Assembly: GCF_014207095.1 (NCBI RefSeq)
Contig: NZ_JACHBG010000005.1
Location: 124,001-188,000, forward strand
Direction: 5' to 3'
Source of the DNA: Martinezella lusitana
GTDB lineage: Bacteria; Pseudomonadota; Alphaproteobacteria; Rhizobiales; Rhizobiaceae
Length of the DNA stretch: 64,000 nucleotides
Position 1 is the first letter of the stretch. Each line of letters begins with the position of its first letter. Shown piece after piece: positions 48,207 to 56,863 of the stretch. The notes below the pieces were generated by a model. The model saw nothing but the letters and a program-made list of their open reading frames with translations, had not been told where the DNA came from and made no database searches. The position numbers and the translations under genes were made by a program.

Positions 48207-49166
48207 TTAAAGCTTCCGTTCGAGCTCGCCCATCATGGCATCCCACGCATCCGCGGCGGGATCAAGGGCTGTACGCAACGGCTCGAATTTCTTGCGCGTG
48301 ATGGCGCGGGCCAGCTGGAACTGCACCGATTTTGCCGTCTCGGAAATTTTCCGTGCCTCGCCGGCCGCATTGGCCAAATCGGCAGAGAGCCAGTCGAAGT
48401 GGCTGCCGGCAAGCTCGAAATTGGCGCCGAGCTGACGCAGCGTATTGAAAGCGTATTTATGGAAGAAGCCGAAAGGCCGTTCGGCGACCGCTTCCACCTG
48501 CGTGGGGAAAACCTCCGCAAATGCACGGATCGGATTGGCGCCGGGGCGACGACGGAAATGGAAGGACAGAAGCTGCCGTGCCGTCTCACGGATCGCGGCT
48601 TCGGCCGGCGCCTTCTCCGGAAATTTCGCAAATTCCGTATAGGGCAGGAAGGGCAGATCCTCATCCGTCAGATGCAGCTGGAACAGCCCGTCAAAATCCT
48701 CGCCGGACAGCTGGAAGAAGCCGCCATTGTGGAAATAATCGAGCGTGCGGCCTTCCATGTCGAGCCGGTTGATTGCCACCGTCGTCTTGCCGTGTTCGCG
48801 GCGATAGCCGATCCCTTGAGTATCCGGCATGAAGAAGGAATCCATCTCCACCAGGCAGAGCCGGCCGCGGCCGATCTGCTCGGCGACATGGTTCTCTACC
48901 TTGTCGTAGATCGCAAGTTCGGTACAGCGCACGCCATAGAGCGCTTCCAGATCCTCGAGCGGCACCTTGAAGAAGGTGAACTGGTCGCCCTCGAAATCCT
49001 GTGTCACCGTGAAGCCGAGCATGGCTTCCGGCGGCAGTTTCATGCTCGAAAGCACCTCGATCCATAGATCGATATAGCAATTCGTCTCTGGCCACATGCG
49101 CTCGCTGTCGTGCAGCGCATGTGGCTTGTAGGCGGCGGGATCCAGTCCCTGAAACACAGAGGCCAT
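48207..49166 (-). CDS. DUF1839 family protein
   Basis: This 319-residue protein starts MASVFQGLDPAAYKPHALH and has the block WPETNCYIDLWIEVLSSMKLPPEAMLGFTVTQDFEGDQFTFFKVP. DUF1839 proteins are known mainly from linkage to amino acid:[carrier protein] ligases; no activity is established. The WPETNCY cysteine with downstream histidine and aspartate candidates could suit acyl transfer from the carrier arm, but that is inference. It starts eight bases after the ligase stop. A long in-frame extension upstream is a shadow of the ligase gene. A CGGAAGC hairpin (48197-48218) overlaps its stop. Confidence 0.85.
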   Translation of the reverse strand: MASVFQGLDPAAYKPHALHDSERMWPETNCYIDLWIEVLSSMKLPPEAMLGFTVTQDFEGDQFTFFKVPLEDLEALYGVRCTELAIYDKVENHVAEQIGRGRLCLVEMDSFFMPDTQGIGYRREHGKTTVAINRLDMEGRTLDYFHNGGFFQLSGEDFDGLFQLHLTDEDLPFLPYTEFAKFPEKAPAEAAIRETARQLLSFHFRRRPGANPIRAFAEVFPTQVEAVAERPFGFFHKYAFNTLRQLGANFELAGSHFDWLSADLANAAGEARKISETAKSVQFQLARAITRKKFEPLRTALDPAADAWDAMMGELERKL

Positions 49167-49174
49167 GGAAGCGA

Positions 49175-50083
49175 TCAGCCCCACAGCGTCTTGCGGACGC
49201 TCTCGGGCCATTCCTTGACGTCGAGACCGTGGGTGTGGAACAGCGCCAGCGCGATGCGCTCCAGGCCGAAGCCGACGCAAGCCGTATGCACGACGCTGCC
49301 ATCGGCAAAGTTCAGGCCCCATTTGGTGCCGAAGGCATCCTGGTGGTAGTTGAAGCTCATGCAGGCGGTCGGCTTGGCGACGGAGGTGATCGGGATCAGC
49401 AGCTCGAACTTGAGGTTCTGGTCGCGCTGGTTGTTGGCAAGCATCTTGCCGGCGCGGCCGAAGAACGGGTCGTTGGCGACGTCGATGGTCACATCGAGAC
49501 CGACGGCCTTCATCATCTCGACACCGCGATCCATCCAGCTCTGGCGGAAATCCGTCACATGCTTCTCGCTGCCCATGCAGACATATTCGCGCATGCGGAA
49601 GAGCTGCTGGCGGGCCGGGTCCTTGGAGGGCTCGTGGCGGAAGCAGTAGGACTGCAGGTCGTAGAGCGCGCCGTTTTCCGAAATGGCGCCGCGCTTGGCA
49701 ACCGTCGGATAGAGCGGATAGCAGGCAGCCGGCGTCAGCACGATATCGGTCGCCTGCTGGTCTTTCGTCCAGTCGTCGCCGACTTCCATGCACTTCAACA
49801 GGCTCATGTGATCGAGTTCGTTACCGCAGAAGCTGTGCACCGTGCCGGCGAGCTGCGGAAAGCTCTTCATGTAGCCGCTTGTTTCGAAGAAAGCGCGGTT
49901 CATGCCGGGCGGAAAGCGGATGGCTTCGGCGCCATCGGCACCGCCGAACTTGTCGATCAGACGCTCGAAGGCGGAAATGACGTCTTCGAACAGGCCGCTG
50001 CGGCCGTAGAGGCCGTCAACGCCTGTGTCGATCAGAAGACCGGAATCGAAAAGACGGTCGAGAAACGAGGATTGCATATCCAT
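49175..50083 (-). CDS. Amino acid:[carrier protein] ligase (truncated SerRS homologue)
   Basis: The 302-residue class II synthetase-like protein activates an amino acid with ATP and moves it to the phosphopantetheine arm of a carrier protein, not to tRNA. It lacks the N-terminal tRNA-binding coiled coil of SerRS. Motif 2 is around [22 protein letters not shown] and motif 3 is [13 protein letters not shown]121, E166 and C269 occupy the zinc positions of the characterised Bradyrhizobium enzyme (C131, E176, C279 by my recollection), all offset by exactly ten. Characterised relatives use glycine or alanine. It lies between a flavoprotein and a DUF1839 gene. Confidence 0.92.
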   Translation of the reverse strand: MDMQSSFLDRLFDSGLLIDTGVDGLYGRSGLFEDVISAFERLIDKFGGADGAEAIRFPPGMNRAFFETSGYMKSFPQLAGTVHSFCGNELDHMSLLKCMEVGDDWTKDQQATDIVLTPAACYPLYPTVAKRGAISENGALYDLQSYCFRHEPSKDPARQQLFRMREYVCMGSEKHVTDFRQSWMDRGVEMMKAVGLDVTIDVANDPFFGRAGKMLANNQRDQNLKFELLIPITSVAKPTACMSFNYHQDAFGTKWGLNFADGSVVHTACVGFGLERIALALFHTHGLDVKEWPESVRKTLWG

Positions 50084-50088
50084 GGCGA

Positions 50089-51282
50089 TTACCCCAACAG
50101 GCTGGTGTCTTGTTTGTGGACGAGCAACATCGTCGACGTATTGCCGAGGATGCGGTCGTTCGAGATCATCAATTGCGCCGAGTGCGCGTCGCGCAGGTGG
50201 CGGCCGAGGCTGTAGGGCGTACCGTTCTTGTAGCCCATGATGCCGCAGATCAGCATCGCGTGGTTGATGATCGGCAGGATCATCTCGGACGACGCGATCT
50301 TGACGTTGTTCATTGCCACGGCAAAGGCCATCGACGACAGCCGATCGGCATCGAGCTTGGCCTCTTCATAGGCCTTCAGCCCGGCAACCACATTGGACTT
50401 CACCATCTGCAGCATGCTGGAGGCTTCAGCGAGACGCAGTGCGCCAGGCGGCGGTGCCCCGGGAGACTTGCGGGCAGCGGCACGCACGAAAGCCTGGGCG
50501 CGGGAAACAGCGTCGGCAGCAATGCCATACCAGACACCGCTCCAAAGCAGATGCGAGCTTGCCAGCATCGACTGCGCGGCAATCTCGGCAAACGGCTTCG
50601 GCAGGATCTGCTTGGCCGGAGCCTCGCCCTTGAAGAGGAAGCCGTCGGAGCAGGTGCCGCGCATGCCGAGCGTGTTCCACTCGACCGTGCGCTTGATATC
50701 GTATTGATCCCTAAGGAAGCAGGTCAGCACCTGGTCGGAAGACGCGGCGTCGGCATGGCTACGCGAAGTGATCAGGATGGCGTCGGCATGGGAGCCATAG
50801 GAGATGACGGTCGCATCCTTCTCGAGGTAGCAGGTATCGCCCTCGACCTTGATCGCGCAGATGCTGTTGCGCAGGTTGCCGCCGATCCCACCCTCGGTCG
50901 TTGCCGAGGCCAGAAGCAGCTGCTCGCTTGCGATGCGGCGCATGAAGTCGCGGTGCCATTCGCTTTCGTCACCATGCTCGACCAGGCTCGAAAGCTTGAT
51001 GTGATGCATGGCAAAGACCATGGCGCTGGCGGCGCAAGCTTGACCAAGGATCGAGCAAAGCTCGGCAATCTCCGTGATCGTGGCACCCTCGCCGCCAAAT
51101 GCCGCGGGGATCTGGATGGAAAGCAGCTTCTCGGCGCGCATGGCGTCGACAGCTTCGCGTGGGAACCGACCCTCGGCATCGACGGCATCGGCATGTTGGC
51201 TGGCGATCGCTGCGACGCGGACGGCACGTACTGCCGCTCCCTCGCCCGTCCCAACCTCAATTCGAGCGACCGCAGCTGTCAT
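50089..51282 (-). CDS. Acyl-CoA-dehydrogenase-like flavoprotein
   Basis: The 397-residue protein has the acyl-CoA dehydrogenase fold: [19 protein letters not shown] in the beta domain, [14 protein letters not shown], and the C-terminal helix [22 protein letters not shown]. In classic enzymes a YEGT glutamate sits in that last block; here it reads SNDRI, so the usual catalytic base is missing or replaced by the aspartate. It could oxidise or hydroxylate a carrier-bound aminoacyl thioester, as related flavoproteins do for carrier-bound proline. Its ATG overlaps the carrier-protein stop by one base. Confidence 0.88.
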   Translation of the reverse strand: MTAAVARIEVGTGEGAAVRAVRVAAIASQHADAVDAEGRFPREAVDAMRAEKLLSIQIPAAFGGEGATITEIAELCSILGQACAASAMVFAMHHIKLSSLVEHGDESEWHRDFMRRIASEQLLLASATTEGGIGGNLRNSICAIKVEGDTCYLEKDATVISYGSHADAILITSRSHADAASSDQVLTCFLRDQYDIKRTVEWNTLGMRGTCSDGFLFKGEAPAKQILPKPFAEIAAQSMLASSHLLWSGVWYGIAADAVSRAQAFVRAAARKSPGAPPPGALRLAEASSMLQMVKSNVVAGLKAYEEAKLDADRLSSMAFAVAMNNVKIASSEMILPIINHAMLICGIMGYKNGTPYSLGRHLRDAHSAQLMISNDRILGNTSTMLLVHKQDTSLLG

Positions 51283-51533
51283 CACGCGACCTTTCTGCCG
51301 TCCAGGATCATGCCGACGGTTCTTTCGATCGCAGCGATACTGGCGAAGGATTTGCGGTTCAGCAGATTATCGGGAAACTCGATGTCGAAGGCCTCCTCGA
51401 TGCCGAGCATCAGCTGAACAGAGGCAAATGAGGATAGCCCTGTCGCATAGAGATCAGCATCGTCTTCGATCTGATCGACAACAACGGGAAGCGCACCGAA
51501 TTTGGCCAGCAAATCGCGAATCGTCTTATTCAT
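51282..51533 (-). CDS. Acyl (aminoacyl) carrier protein
   Basis: The 83-residue four-helix carrier protein carries the phosphopantetheine site in DLYATGLSSFASVQLMLGIEE, with Ser35 as the attachment residue. The usual DSL is SSF here. It ends FPDNLLNRKSFASIAAI, typical of the ACP third helix. AGAAGGGA precedes the ATG. It is the first gene of the leftward operon and the expected substrate of the ligase at 49175. Confidence 0.92.
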   Translation of the reverse strand: MNKTIRDLLAKFGALPVVVDQIEDDADLYATGLSSFASVQLMLGIEEAFDIEFPDNLLNRKSFASIAAIERTVGMILDGRKVA

Positions 51534-51887
51534 AGTCTAGTCCCTTCTGGCAATTGCAAGCATAACCGTGGTTACGCACTCTTATTGTCGCCAAGAAGTA
51601 ACAGGCAAAATAGAACATTCCGCTAATCGACGTGGTAAATACAACCAACTTATACTTTGCAGAATAATTCTATATTCGGCATTTGTTTGATAAAAATTTA
51701 CCAAGCATAAACCAAGCAAGCCGCGGCCGGCACACACATATTCAATAATCCCAATATTATGTGCTGGCGATTTTGCGGAAAGACGGCGCATGCAAGAAGG
51801 TTAACGCACCAACTCGCCGTCTCGTTTTATTCGGGAAATCTCATAACAATCATAGCGTCAGTAAATTACGGAATGGAAGAGCCGGCT
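51534..51887. other. A/T-rich intergenic region upstream of the carrier-protein operon
   Basis: These 354 bases have no convincing gene and are clearly richer in A/T than their surroundings. TAACC-GT-GGTTA (51563-51574) is a five-base inverted repeat 30 bases before the carrier-protein start and could be an operator. The rest shows no family-level signal. Confidence 0.4.
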
Positions 51888-52940
51888 CTAGCCTTCGGGC
51901 GGATAAACATGCTCGCCGCCGCGATAATCCGAAACAGAATAACAGCCTTCGCCAACTGCGCGAACCGAACTCCCGCCGATATCCGCCTTGCCGTAGCCGC
52001 CCGGGATATCGAGGATGTAGGTCGGCTGGCAAAGGCCGGAAATCCGGCCACGCAACGCCTTTACGATCGCCTGCCCCTCGGTGATCGTCAAACGGAAGTG
52101 GCTGGTGCCGGGAGCGAGATCGGGGTGATGCAGATAATAGGGTTTCACCCGCGTTTCGACGAAGGCCTTCATCAATGCGGCCAGCACGTCCGGATCGTCG
52201 TTGACGCCCTTGAGGAGAACCGATTGGCTGACGAGCACGATCCCTGCATCGACCAGTCGAGCGCAGGCAGCTCGTGCCTCGTCTGTCAGTTCGCGCGGAT
52301 GATTGGCATGCAGGGCGACATAAATGGTCTTGCCACTCGCCTTCAGCGCCGAGAGTAAGGCACCGTCGATTTTGGCGGGATCGACGACGGGAACGCGCGT
52401 GTGGAAGCGGACAATCTTCACATGATCGATATCGGCAAGTTGCCTGAGAATTTCTTCCAGTCGCCGCGGCGAAAGAATCAGCGGATCGCCGCCGGTCAGA
52501 ATGACTTCCCAGATTTCTTTATGGTCGCGGATATAGGCAAAGGCGCCGTCGAGCGCATCGCCATCCAGCGTGCCCAGGCCTTGCGGCCCGACCATTTCGC
52601 GGCGGAAGCAAAAGCGGCAATAGACCGGGCAGACATGCACGGCCTTCAGTAGCACGCGGTCCGGATAGCGGTGCACGATACCTTCGACCGGGCTATGCGC
52701 ATGGTCGCCGATCGGATCGGCGCGCTCTTCGGGCGTGACGACTAATTCCGCCACATCGGGAACGAACTGCCGGGCGATGGGATCGGCCGGATCGGCCGGA
52801 TCGATCAAGCGCACGACAGATGGCGTCAAGGCCACGGCATAGCGCTCGGCTACAGCCTCAAGCGCGATCGCCTGATCCGCATCGACCAATCCGGCGCGCT
52901 CAAGCTCGCCGACGCTCCTCACCGGACGCATCACGTTCAT
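51888..52940 (-). CDS. epmB: EF-P (R)-beta-lysine-forming lysine 2,3-aminomutase
   Basis: The 350-residue radical SAM enzyme makes (R)-beta-lysine for elongation factor P. The iron-sulfur motif is CPVYCRFC (CxxxCxxC), followed by VILTGGDPLIL, and the PLP region is in the C-terminal half (YYLHHPDLAPGTSHFRL). It is shorter than clostridial KamA, as expected for EpmB. Its ATG overlaps the epmA stop by four bases. Confidence 0.93.
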   Translation of the reverse strand: MNVMRPVRSVGELERAGLVDADQAIALEAVAERYAVALTPSVVRLIDPADPADPIARQFVPDVAELVVTPEERADPIGDHAHSPVEGIVHRYPDRVLLKAVHVCPVYCRFCFRREMVGPQGLGTLDGDALDGAFAYIRDHKEIWEVILTGGDPLILSPRRLEEILRQLADIDHVKIVRFHTRVPVVDPAKIDGALLSALKASGKTIYVALHANHPRELTDEARAACARLVDAGIVLVSQSVLLKGVNDDPDVLAALMKAFVETRVKPYYLHHPDLAPGTSHFRLTITEGQAIVKALRGRISGLCQPTYILDIPGGYGKADIGGSSVRAVGEGCYSVSDYRGGEHVYPPEG

Positions 52941-54001
52941 GCGTCATACTCCACAACCGGGGCCCAAAGCACCTGCTCGATGCGCGAGGCGCCGGTTGCC
53001 AGCATCACGAGCCGGTCGAAGCCGAGCGCGATGCCGCTTGCATCGGGCATGACGGCAAGCGCCTCCAGGAACTCCTCGTCCAGCGGATAGGTCTCGCCGT
53101 AGACGCGCTGCTTTTCGACCATTTCGATCTCGAACCGGCGGCGCTGCTCGACGGCATTGGTAAGCTCGCCAAAGGCATTGGCAAGCTCGACGCCGCAGGC
53201 ATAAAGCTCGAAACGTTCGGCAACGCGATGATCCCGTGCCGACGGCCGGGCAAGTGCTGCCTCGGAGACAGGATATTCGTCGAGGATCGTGGCACGGCCG
53301 AAACCGAGATTAGGCTCGACCTTCTCGACCAGCACCCGGCTGAAGAGATCTTGCCAAAGATCGTCGTCGGCAAAGCGAATACCGCTCTTGCGCATATCCG
53401 CCGCCAGCCGCTCGCGATCCGTCGAACCGTCGAGGCCGATGGAAGCAAAGAGGTCGATGCCGGCATAGCGCTCGAAAGCGGCTGCGACGCTGATGCGCTC
53501 GGGCTGCAGGAACGGATCGGTCTCGGCGCCGCGATAGGTCAGCTTCTTCGCGCCGACAGTCTCGGCCGCCAGCGCCAAAAGCACGGAGCAGTCGGCCATC
53601 AGGGCCTCATAGCTCTCGCCTGCCCGATACCATTCCAGCATGGTGAATTCCGGATGGTGCAAGGGGCCGCGCTCACGGTTGCGATAGACATGGGCAAAGC
53701 AGGCGATGCGCTCCTCACCGGCCGCAAGCAGCTTCTTGCAGGCAAATTCTGGCGACGTGTGAAGATAGAGAGGCGAAGCCCGGCCATCGATCGTCAACGC
53801 CTCGGTCTCGAAAGCATGGAGATGCGCCTCGTTGCCCGGCGACACCTGCAGCGTCGCCGTATCGACCTCGATGAAATCGTTGCTTGCAAAGAACACGCGC
53901 ATCGCCGCCTGGATCGCATTGCGGCCGATCAGGAATGGCCGCCGGTCCGCATGGACATTGCGGGTCCACCAGGGGGACGCTTTGCTCGTCGTTGGCTTCA
54001 T
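52937..54001 (-). CDS. epmA: EF-P beta-lysine ligase
   Basis: The 354-residue paralogue of the LysRS catalytic domain lacks the anticodon-binding domain. It attaches beta-lysine to a lysine of EF-P. Class II motifs are visible: FIEVDTATLQVSPGNEAHLHAF, FAHVYRNRERGPLHHPEFTMLEWY (motif 2) and ASGIALGFDRLVML (motif 3). The start MKPTTSKASPWW is fixed by similarity; upstream codons enter the efp promoter region. It is divergent from efp. Confidence 0.95.
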   Translation of the reverse strand: MKPTTSKASPWWTRNVHADRRPFLIGRNAIQAAMRVFFASNDFIEVDTATLQVSPGNEAHLHAFETEALTIDGRASPLYLHTSPEFACKKLLAAGEERIACFAHVYRNRERGPLHHPEFTMLEWYRAGESYEALMADCSVLLALAAETVGAKKLTYRGAETDPFLQPERISVAAAFERYAGIDLFASIGLDGSTDRERLAADMRKSGIRFADDDLWQDLFSRVLVEKVEPNLGFGRATILDEYPVSEAALARPSARDHRVAERFELYACGVELANAFGELTNAVEQRRRFEIEMVEKQRVYGETYPLDEEFLEALAVMPDASGIALGFDRLVMLATGASRIEQVLWAPVVEYDA

Positions 54002-54152
54002 TCCTAGCTTTCTTCGGGGCGCAAGCCGCGTTGGGGGTGGCAATTTCCATTGATTTAGGGTAGTTGCGCCCCCAAGCAAACAATTGCTGCGTCTCGGAGA
54101 GCATTTAGACAGTCCCTCTACGACGCAAAGCGCAGCGTTACAAGGAAGTCTT

Positions 54153-54722
54153 ATGGTCAAGGTCATCGCCTCTTCGGTCCGCAAGGGCAACGTTCTCGAC
54201 GTCGACGGCAAGCTCTACGTCGTTCTCACCGCCGCGAACTTTCATCCGGGCAAAGGCACCCCAGTCACCCAGGTCGACATGCGCCGCATCGTCGATGGCG
54301 TGAAGGTTTCCGAGCGCTGGCGCACCACCGAGCAGGTCGAGCGCGCCTTCGTCGAAGACGTGAACTTCCAGTATCTCTATGAAGACGGCGAAGGCTTCCA
54401 CTTCATGAACCCGGCCACCTACGACCAGGTCGTCGTCGATGTCGACACCATGGGCGACCAGAAGGCCTACCTGCAGGAAGGCATGACCTGCATCCTGTCG
54501 ATCCACGAAGGCATCCCGCTGGCGCTCGAACTACCGCGCCACGTCACGCTCGAAATCACCGAGACCGAGCCGGTCGTCAAGGGCCAGACGGCATCCTCTT
54601 CCTACAAGCCCGCCATGCTGTCGAACGGCATCCGCACCCTGGTGCCGCCGCACATCAACGCCGGCACCCGCGTCGTCATCGCCACGGAAGACAATTCCTA
54701 CGTTGAGCGCGCCAAGGACTGA
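54153..54722 (+). CDS. efp: Elongation factor P
   Basis: This 189-residue, three-barrel translation factor relieves ribosome stalling at polyproline. The modification site is K34 in FHPGKGTP, matching the EpmAB-dependent type that also needs lysine there. AAGGAAG precedes the ATG. It is divergent from epmA-epmB, so substrate and modification enzymes are encoded together. No epmC hydroxylase is visible. Confidence 0.97.
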   Translation: MVKVIASSVRKGNVLDVDGKLYVVLTAANFHPGKGTPVTQVDMRRIVDGVKVSERWRTTEQVERAFVEDVNFQYLYEDGEGFHFMNPATYDQVVVDVDTMGDQKAYLQEGMTCILSIHEGIPLALELPRHVTLEITETEPVVKGQTASSSYKPAMLSNGIRTLVPPHINAGTRVVIATEDNSYVERAKD

Positions 54723-54746
54723 GCTTCAAGCCCGTAGCTTGTATGA

Positions 54747-54777
54747 AAAACGCCTCGTCCTCGCGACGGGGCGTTTT
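54747..54777 (+). terminator. Intrinsic terminator of efp
   Basis: The stem AAAACGCC...GGCGTTTT has an inner CGTC/GACG helix and a five-base loop. It ends in TTTT and lies 24 bases past the efp stop. Its symmetric AAAA/TTTT ends would also serve the convergent ABC gene. Confidence 0.85.
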
Positions 54778-54832
54778 GCGTTTTGGCTGGATTGAAACCC
54801 ACCGTGGCATCGCGCCCGCAGGCAAGATCACA

Positions 54833-56698
54833 TCAACGGGTGTTGGCTTTTTTCTCGCTCGCCTCTTCCGCTTTAGCGGGTTCGGCTTTGGCGGCTTCGG
54901 CAGGCGTGTCCATGGCGGTGCTGTGCTCCTGCAGGGCCAAAGCCTGCATGTGCAGAATACGCGGCGACATGGCTTGCATATAGGCATCCGAGCGGCCGAT
55001 ATAGATCATGGTCACATCGGTGAGGTCCGCCAGCATGGCGCAGGCCTTCGCCTGAACCTCGGCCTCCAGCCCTTCAAAGGCATCGTCGAGGATGATCCAT
55101 TTCGGCTTCGCCAGCAGCAGATGCGCAAAGCCGACGGCTTTCTGCTCTTCGGTATCAAGCAATCGGTCCCAGCGGGCCTGGGTATCGAGGCGGCTCTTCA
55201 GCCGGCCAAGGCCCACCTTCTCCATGACGGCATCGACGGCGGCATCGTCGTAAGCGTCCCTGTCGTCGGGGAAGCAGATGGCCTCCCTGAGCGTACCGGT
55301 CGGTACATAGGGCGTGTGCGGCACGAACAGCATATCGTCCATCGGCGGCAGGCTGACCGTTCCGGCGCCGCAATACCATTGATGCGCCAATACCTCGAAC
55401 AGCAGTCTCCGGTTCACGCCATGATCGCCGTTGATCATAATGTGCTCGCCGACGTTGATCGTGATCGTGCCCTCGGCAATCCGAAAGCCGTTTTCCGTGG
55501 CCTCGTCATTGGTCTTCGTCGACACCTCGAGATCGGTCCAGACCATCGTGCCGGGAGCCGCCTTGTCGAAGGTGAGGGTATGCGGCATCGGCGGCTTGTC
55601 GTCCATCTCGGTCAGCGCCTGACGGAAATCGGTGACGCGCATCAGCGTCGCGCGCCATTCCGCGATCGGGCCAAAATTGGCGACATACCAGCGCAGCGCC
55701 GAATTGACCTGATTGAAGGCGCCGACCGCCACCATGAGCTGGCCGAAAGTAAGCCCGCCGGAGAAATAGGCGGGCGCCGCCACCAGGATCGGAATGATCA
55801 GCACCAGCCAGCCATAGCCGGCGGAAACCCAAGTGAGGTTGGTGTTGGCTATGGCAAGCTGACGGATGACGCCAAGTACGGCGGAAATATCGAGATTGAT
55901 CCGCTTGCGTTCGTTCTCCTCGCCTCCGGCAATGGTAATCGCCGGCATATGCTCGTTGGCATGCATGAGCGCGAAACGTAGCTCGGCTTCCTTCGAATAG
56001 CGATCGGCATTCAATCGCACCAGACGACGGCCGACGAACTGGCTGAGAAAGGAGGCGGAGCCGGCATAAAGAATTGCCGCCCAGACCATGTAGCCTGGGA
56101 CGGAGAAGTTCGCCCCCCTGAAGTGGAAGACCATGCCGCTCGACAGCTCCCAGAGCACGCCGATGAAGCTCAAAAGCAGGATCGTTGCCTGCACCAGACC
56201 GATGGCAAGCCCGGTTGTGCTTTCGGCGAGGTTGCGGGCGTCCTCATGCAGACGCTGGTCGGGATTGACACCGATCAGGCCGGAGGATGCAAGGCGAAGC
56301 GCCCGCTTGGCCTGCAGCCACTGGTTCACCAAATCCCTCGCCAGCCCCTCGCGCATGTAGAGCGCGGTCATCTGGTTCAGCCAGGCCTGGATGACGTTGA
56401 GCACCAGCAGCGAACCGGCAATGATGCCGAACACGCCGAGCTGGTGGAAGAAGGCCGAGATATCGCGCCGGGCGAGCGAATCGTAAAACGGAGCGTTCCA
56501 GCTGTTCAACAACACCTGAACGTAAGCGGTGAGCAGGATGATCACCAGGAGCGCGGCGGTCAACGAAATGATCTTGATGCGAACCGGCGAATTCCAGAAG
56601 GCCGAGAACATCATTTTCAGCCGAAAGAAGAGGCTGAAATCGTATCCGACCTGCTCGTTCCCCTGGATATTCGGCTTGGCTTGCGCTTCAACTGCCAT
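54833..56698 (-). CDS. SbmA/BacA-type ABC transporter with degenerate ATPase domain
   Basis: The 621-residue protein fuses an ABC_membrane_2 domain (about residues 30-330, FWNSPVRIKIISLTAALLVI, LNSWNAPFYDSLARRD) with a C-terminal ATPase-like domain. The membrane part is the YddA/BacA-related type. In the ATPase part Walker A reads GDHGVNRR (about residues 423-430) instead of GxxGxGKS/T. The signature region is LDTEEQ instead of LSGGEQ, and Walker B ends LDDAFEGLE. ATP hydrolysis is therefore doubtful. AGGGAAG before MAVEAQ sets the start. Confidence 0.85.
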   Translation of the reverse strand: MAVEAQAKPNIQGNEQVGYDFSLFFRLKMMFSAFWNSPVRIKIISLTAALLVIILLTAYVQVLLNSWNAPFYDSLARRDISAFFHQLGVFGIIAGSLLVLNVIQAWLNQMTALYMREGLARDLVNQWLQAKRALRLASSGLIGVNPDQRLHEDARNLAESTTGLAIGLVQATILLLSFIGVLWELSSGMVFHFRGANFSVPGYMVWAAILYAGSASFLSQFVGRRLVRLNADRYSKEAELRFALMHANEHMPAITIAGGEENERKRINLDISAVLGVIRQLAIANTNLTWVSAGYGWLVLIIPILVAAPAYFSGGLTFGQLMVAVGAFNQVNSALRWYVANFGPIAEWRATLMRVTDFRQALTEMDDKPPMPHTLTFDKAAPGTMVWTDLEVSTKTNDEATENGFRIAEGTITINVGEHIMINGDHGVNRRLLFEVLAHQWYCGAGTVSLPPMDDMLFVPHTPYVPTGTLREAICFPDDRDAYDDAAVDAVMEKVGLGRLKSRLDTQARWDRLLDTEEQKAVGFAHLLLAKPKWIILDDAFEGLEAEVQAKACAMLADLTDVTMIYIGRSDAYMQAMSPRILHMQALALQEHSTAMDTPAEAAKAEPAKAEEASEKKANTR

Positions 56699-56863
56699 CA
56701 GCACTTCCCTGCGACGCACGTCCCGTCAGTTAATCATGACCCGCCCTCATGTCCATCCTTGCAACAGATCGGTGCGATCACGTTCCTATATACACGGTTT
56801 CGCGTCTTGAACCGAATTAGGTCAGCAATTAGCTTGCATTCGAAAGATTGAGAAAGCCTTCCG

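Noticed and set aside
50440..50640. Short plus-strand open frames inside the flavoprotein gene
   Set aside because: They are Arg/Ser-rich shadow frames without ribosome sites.
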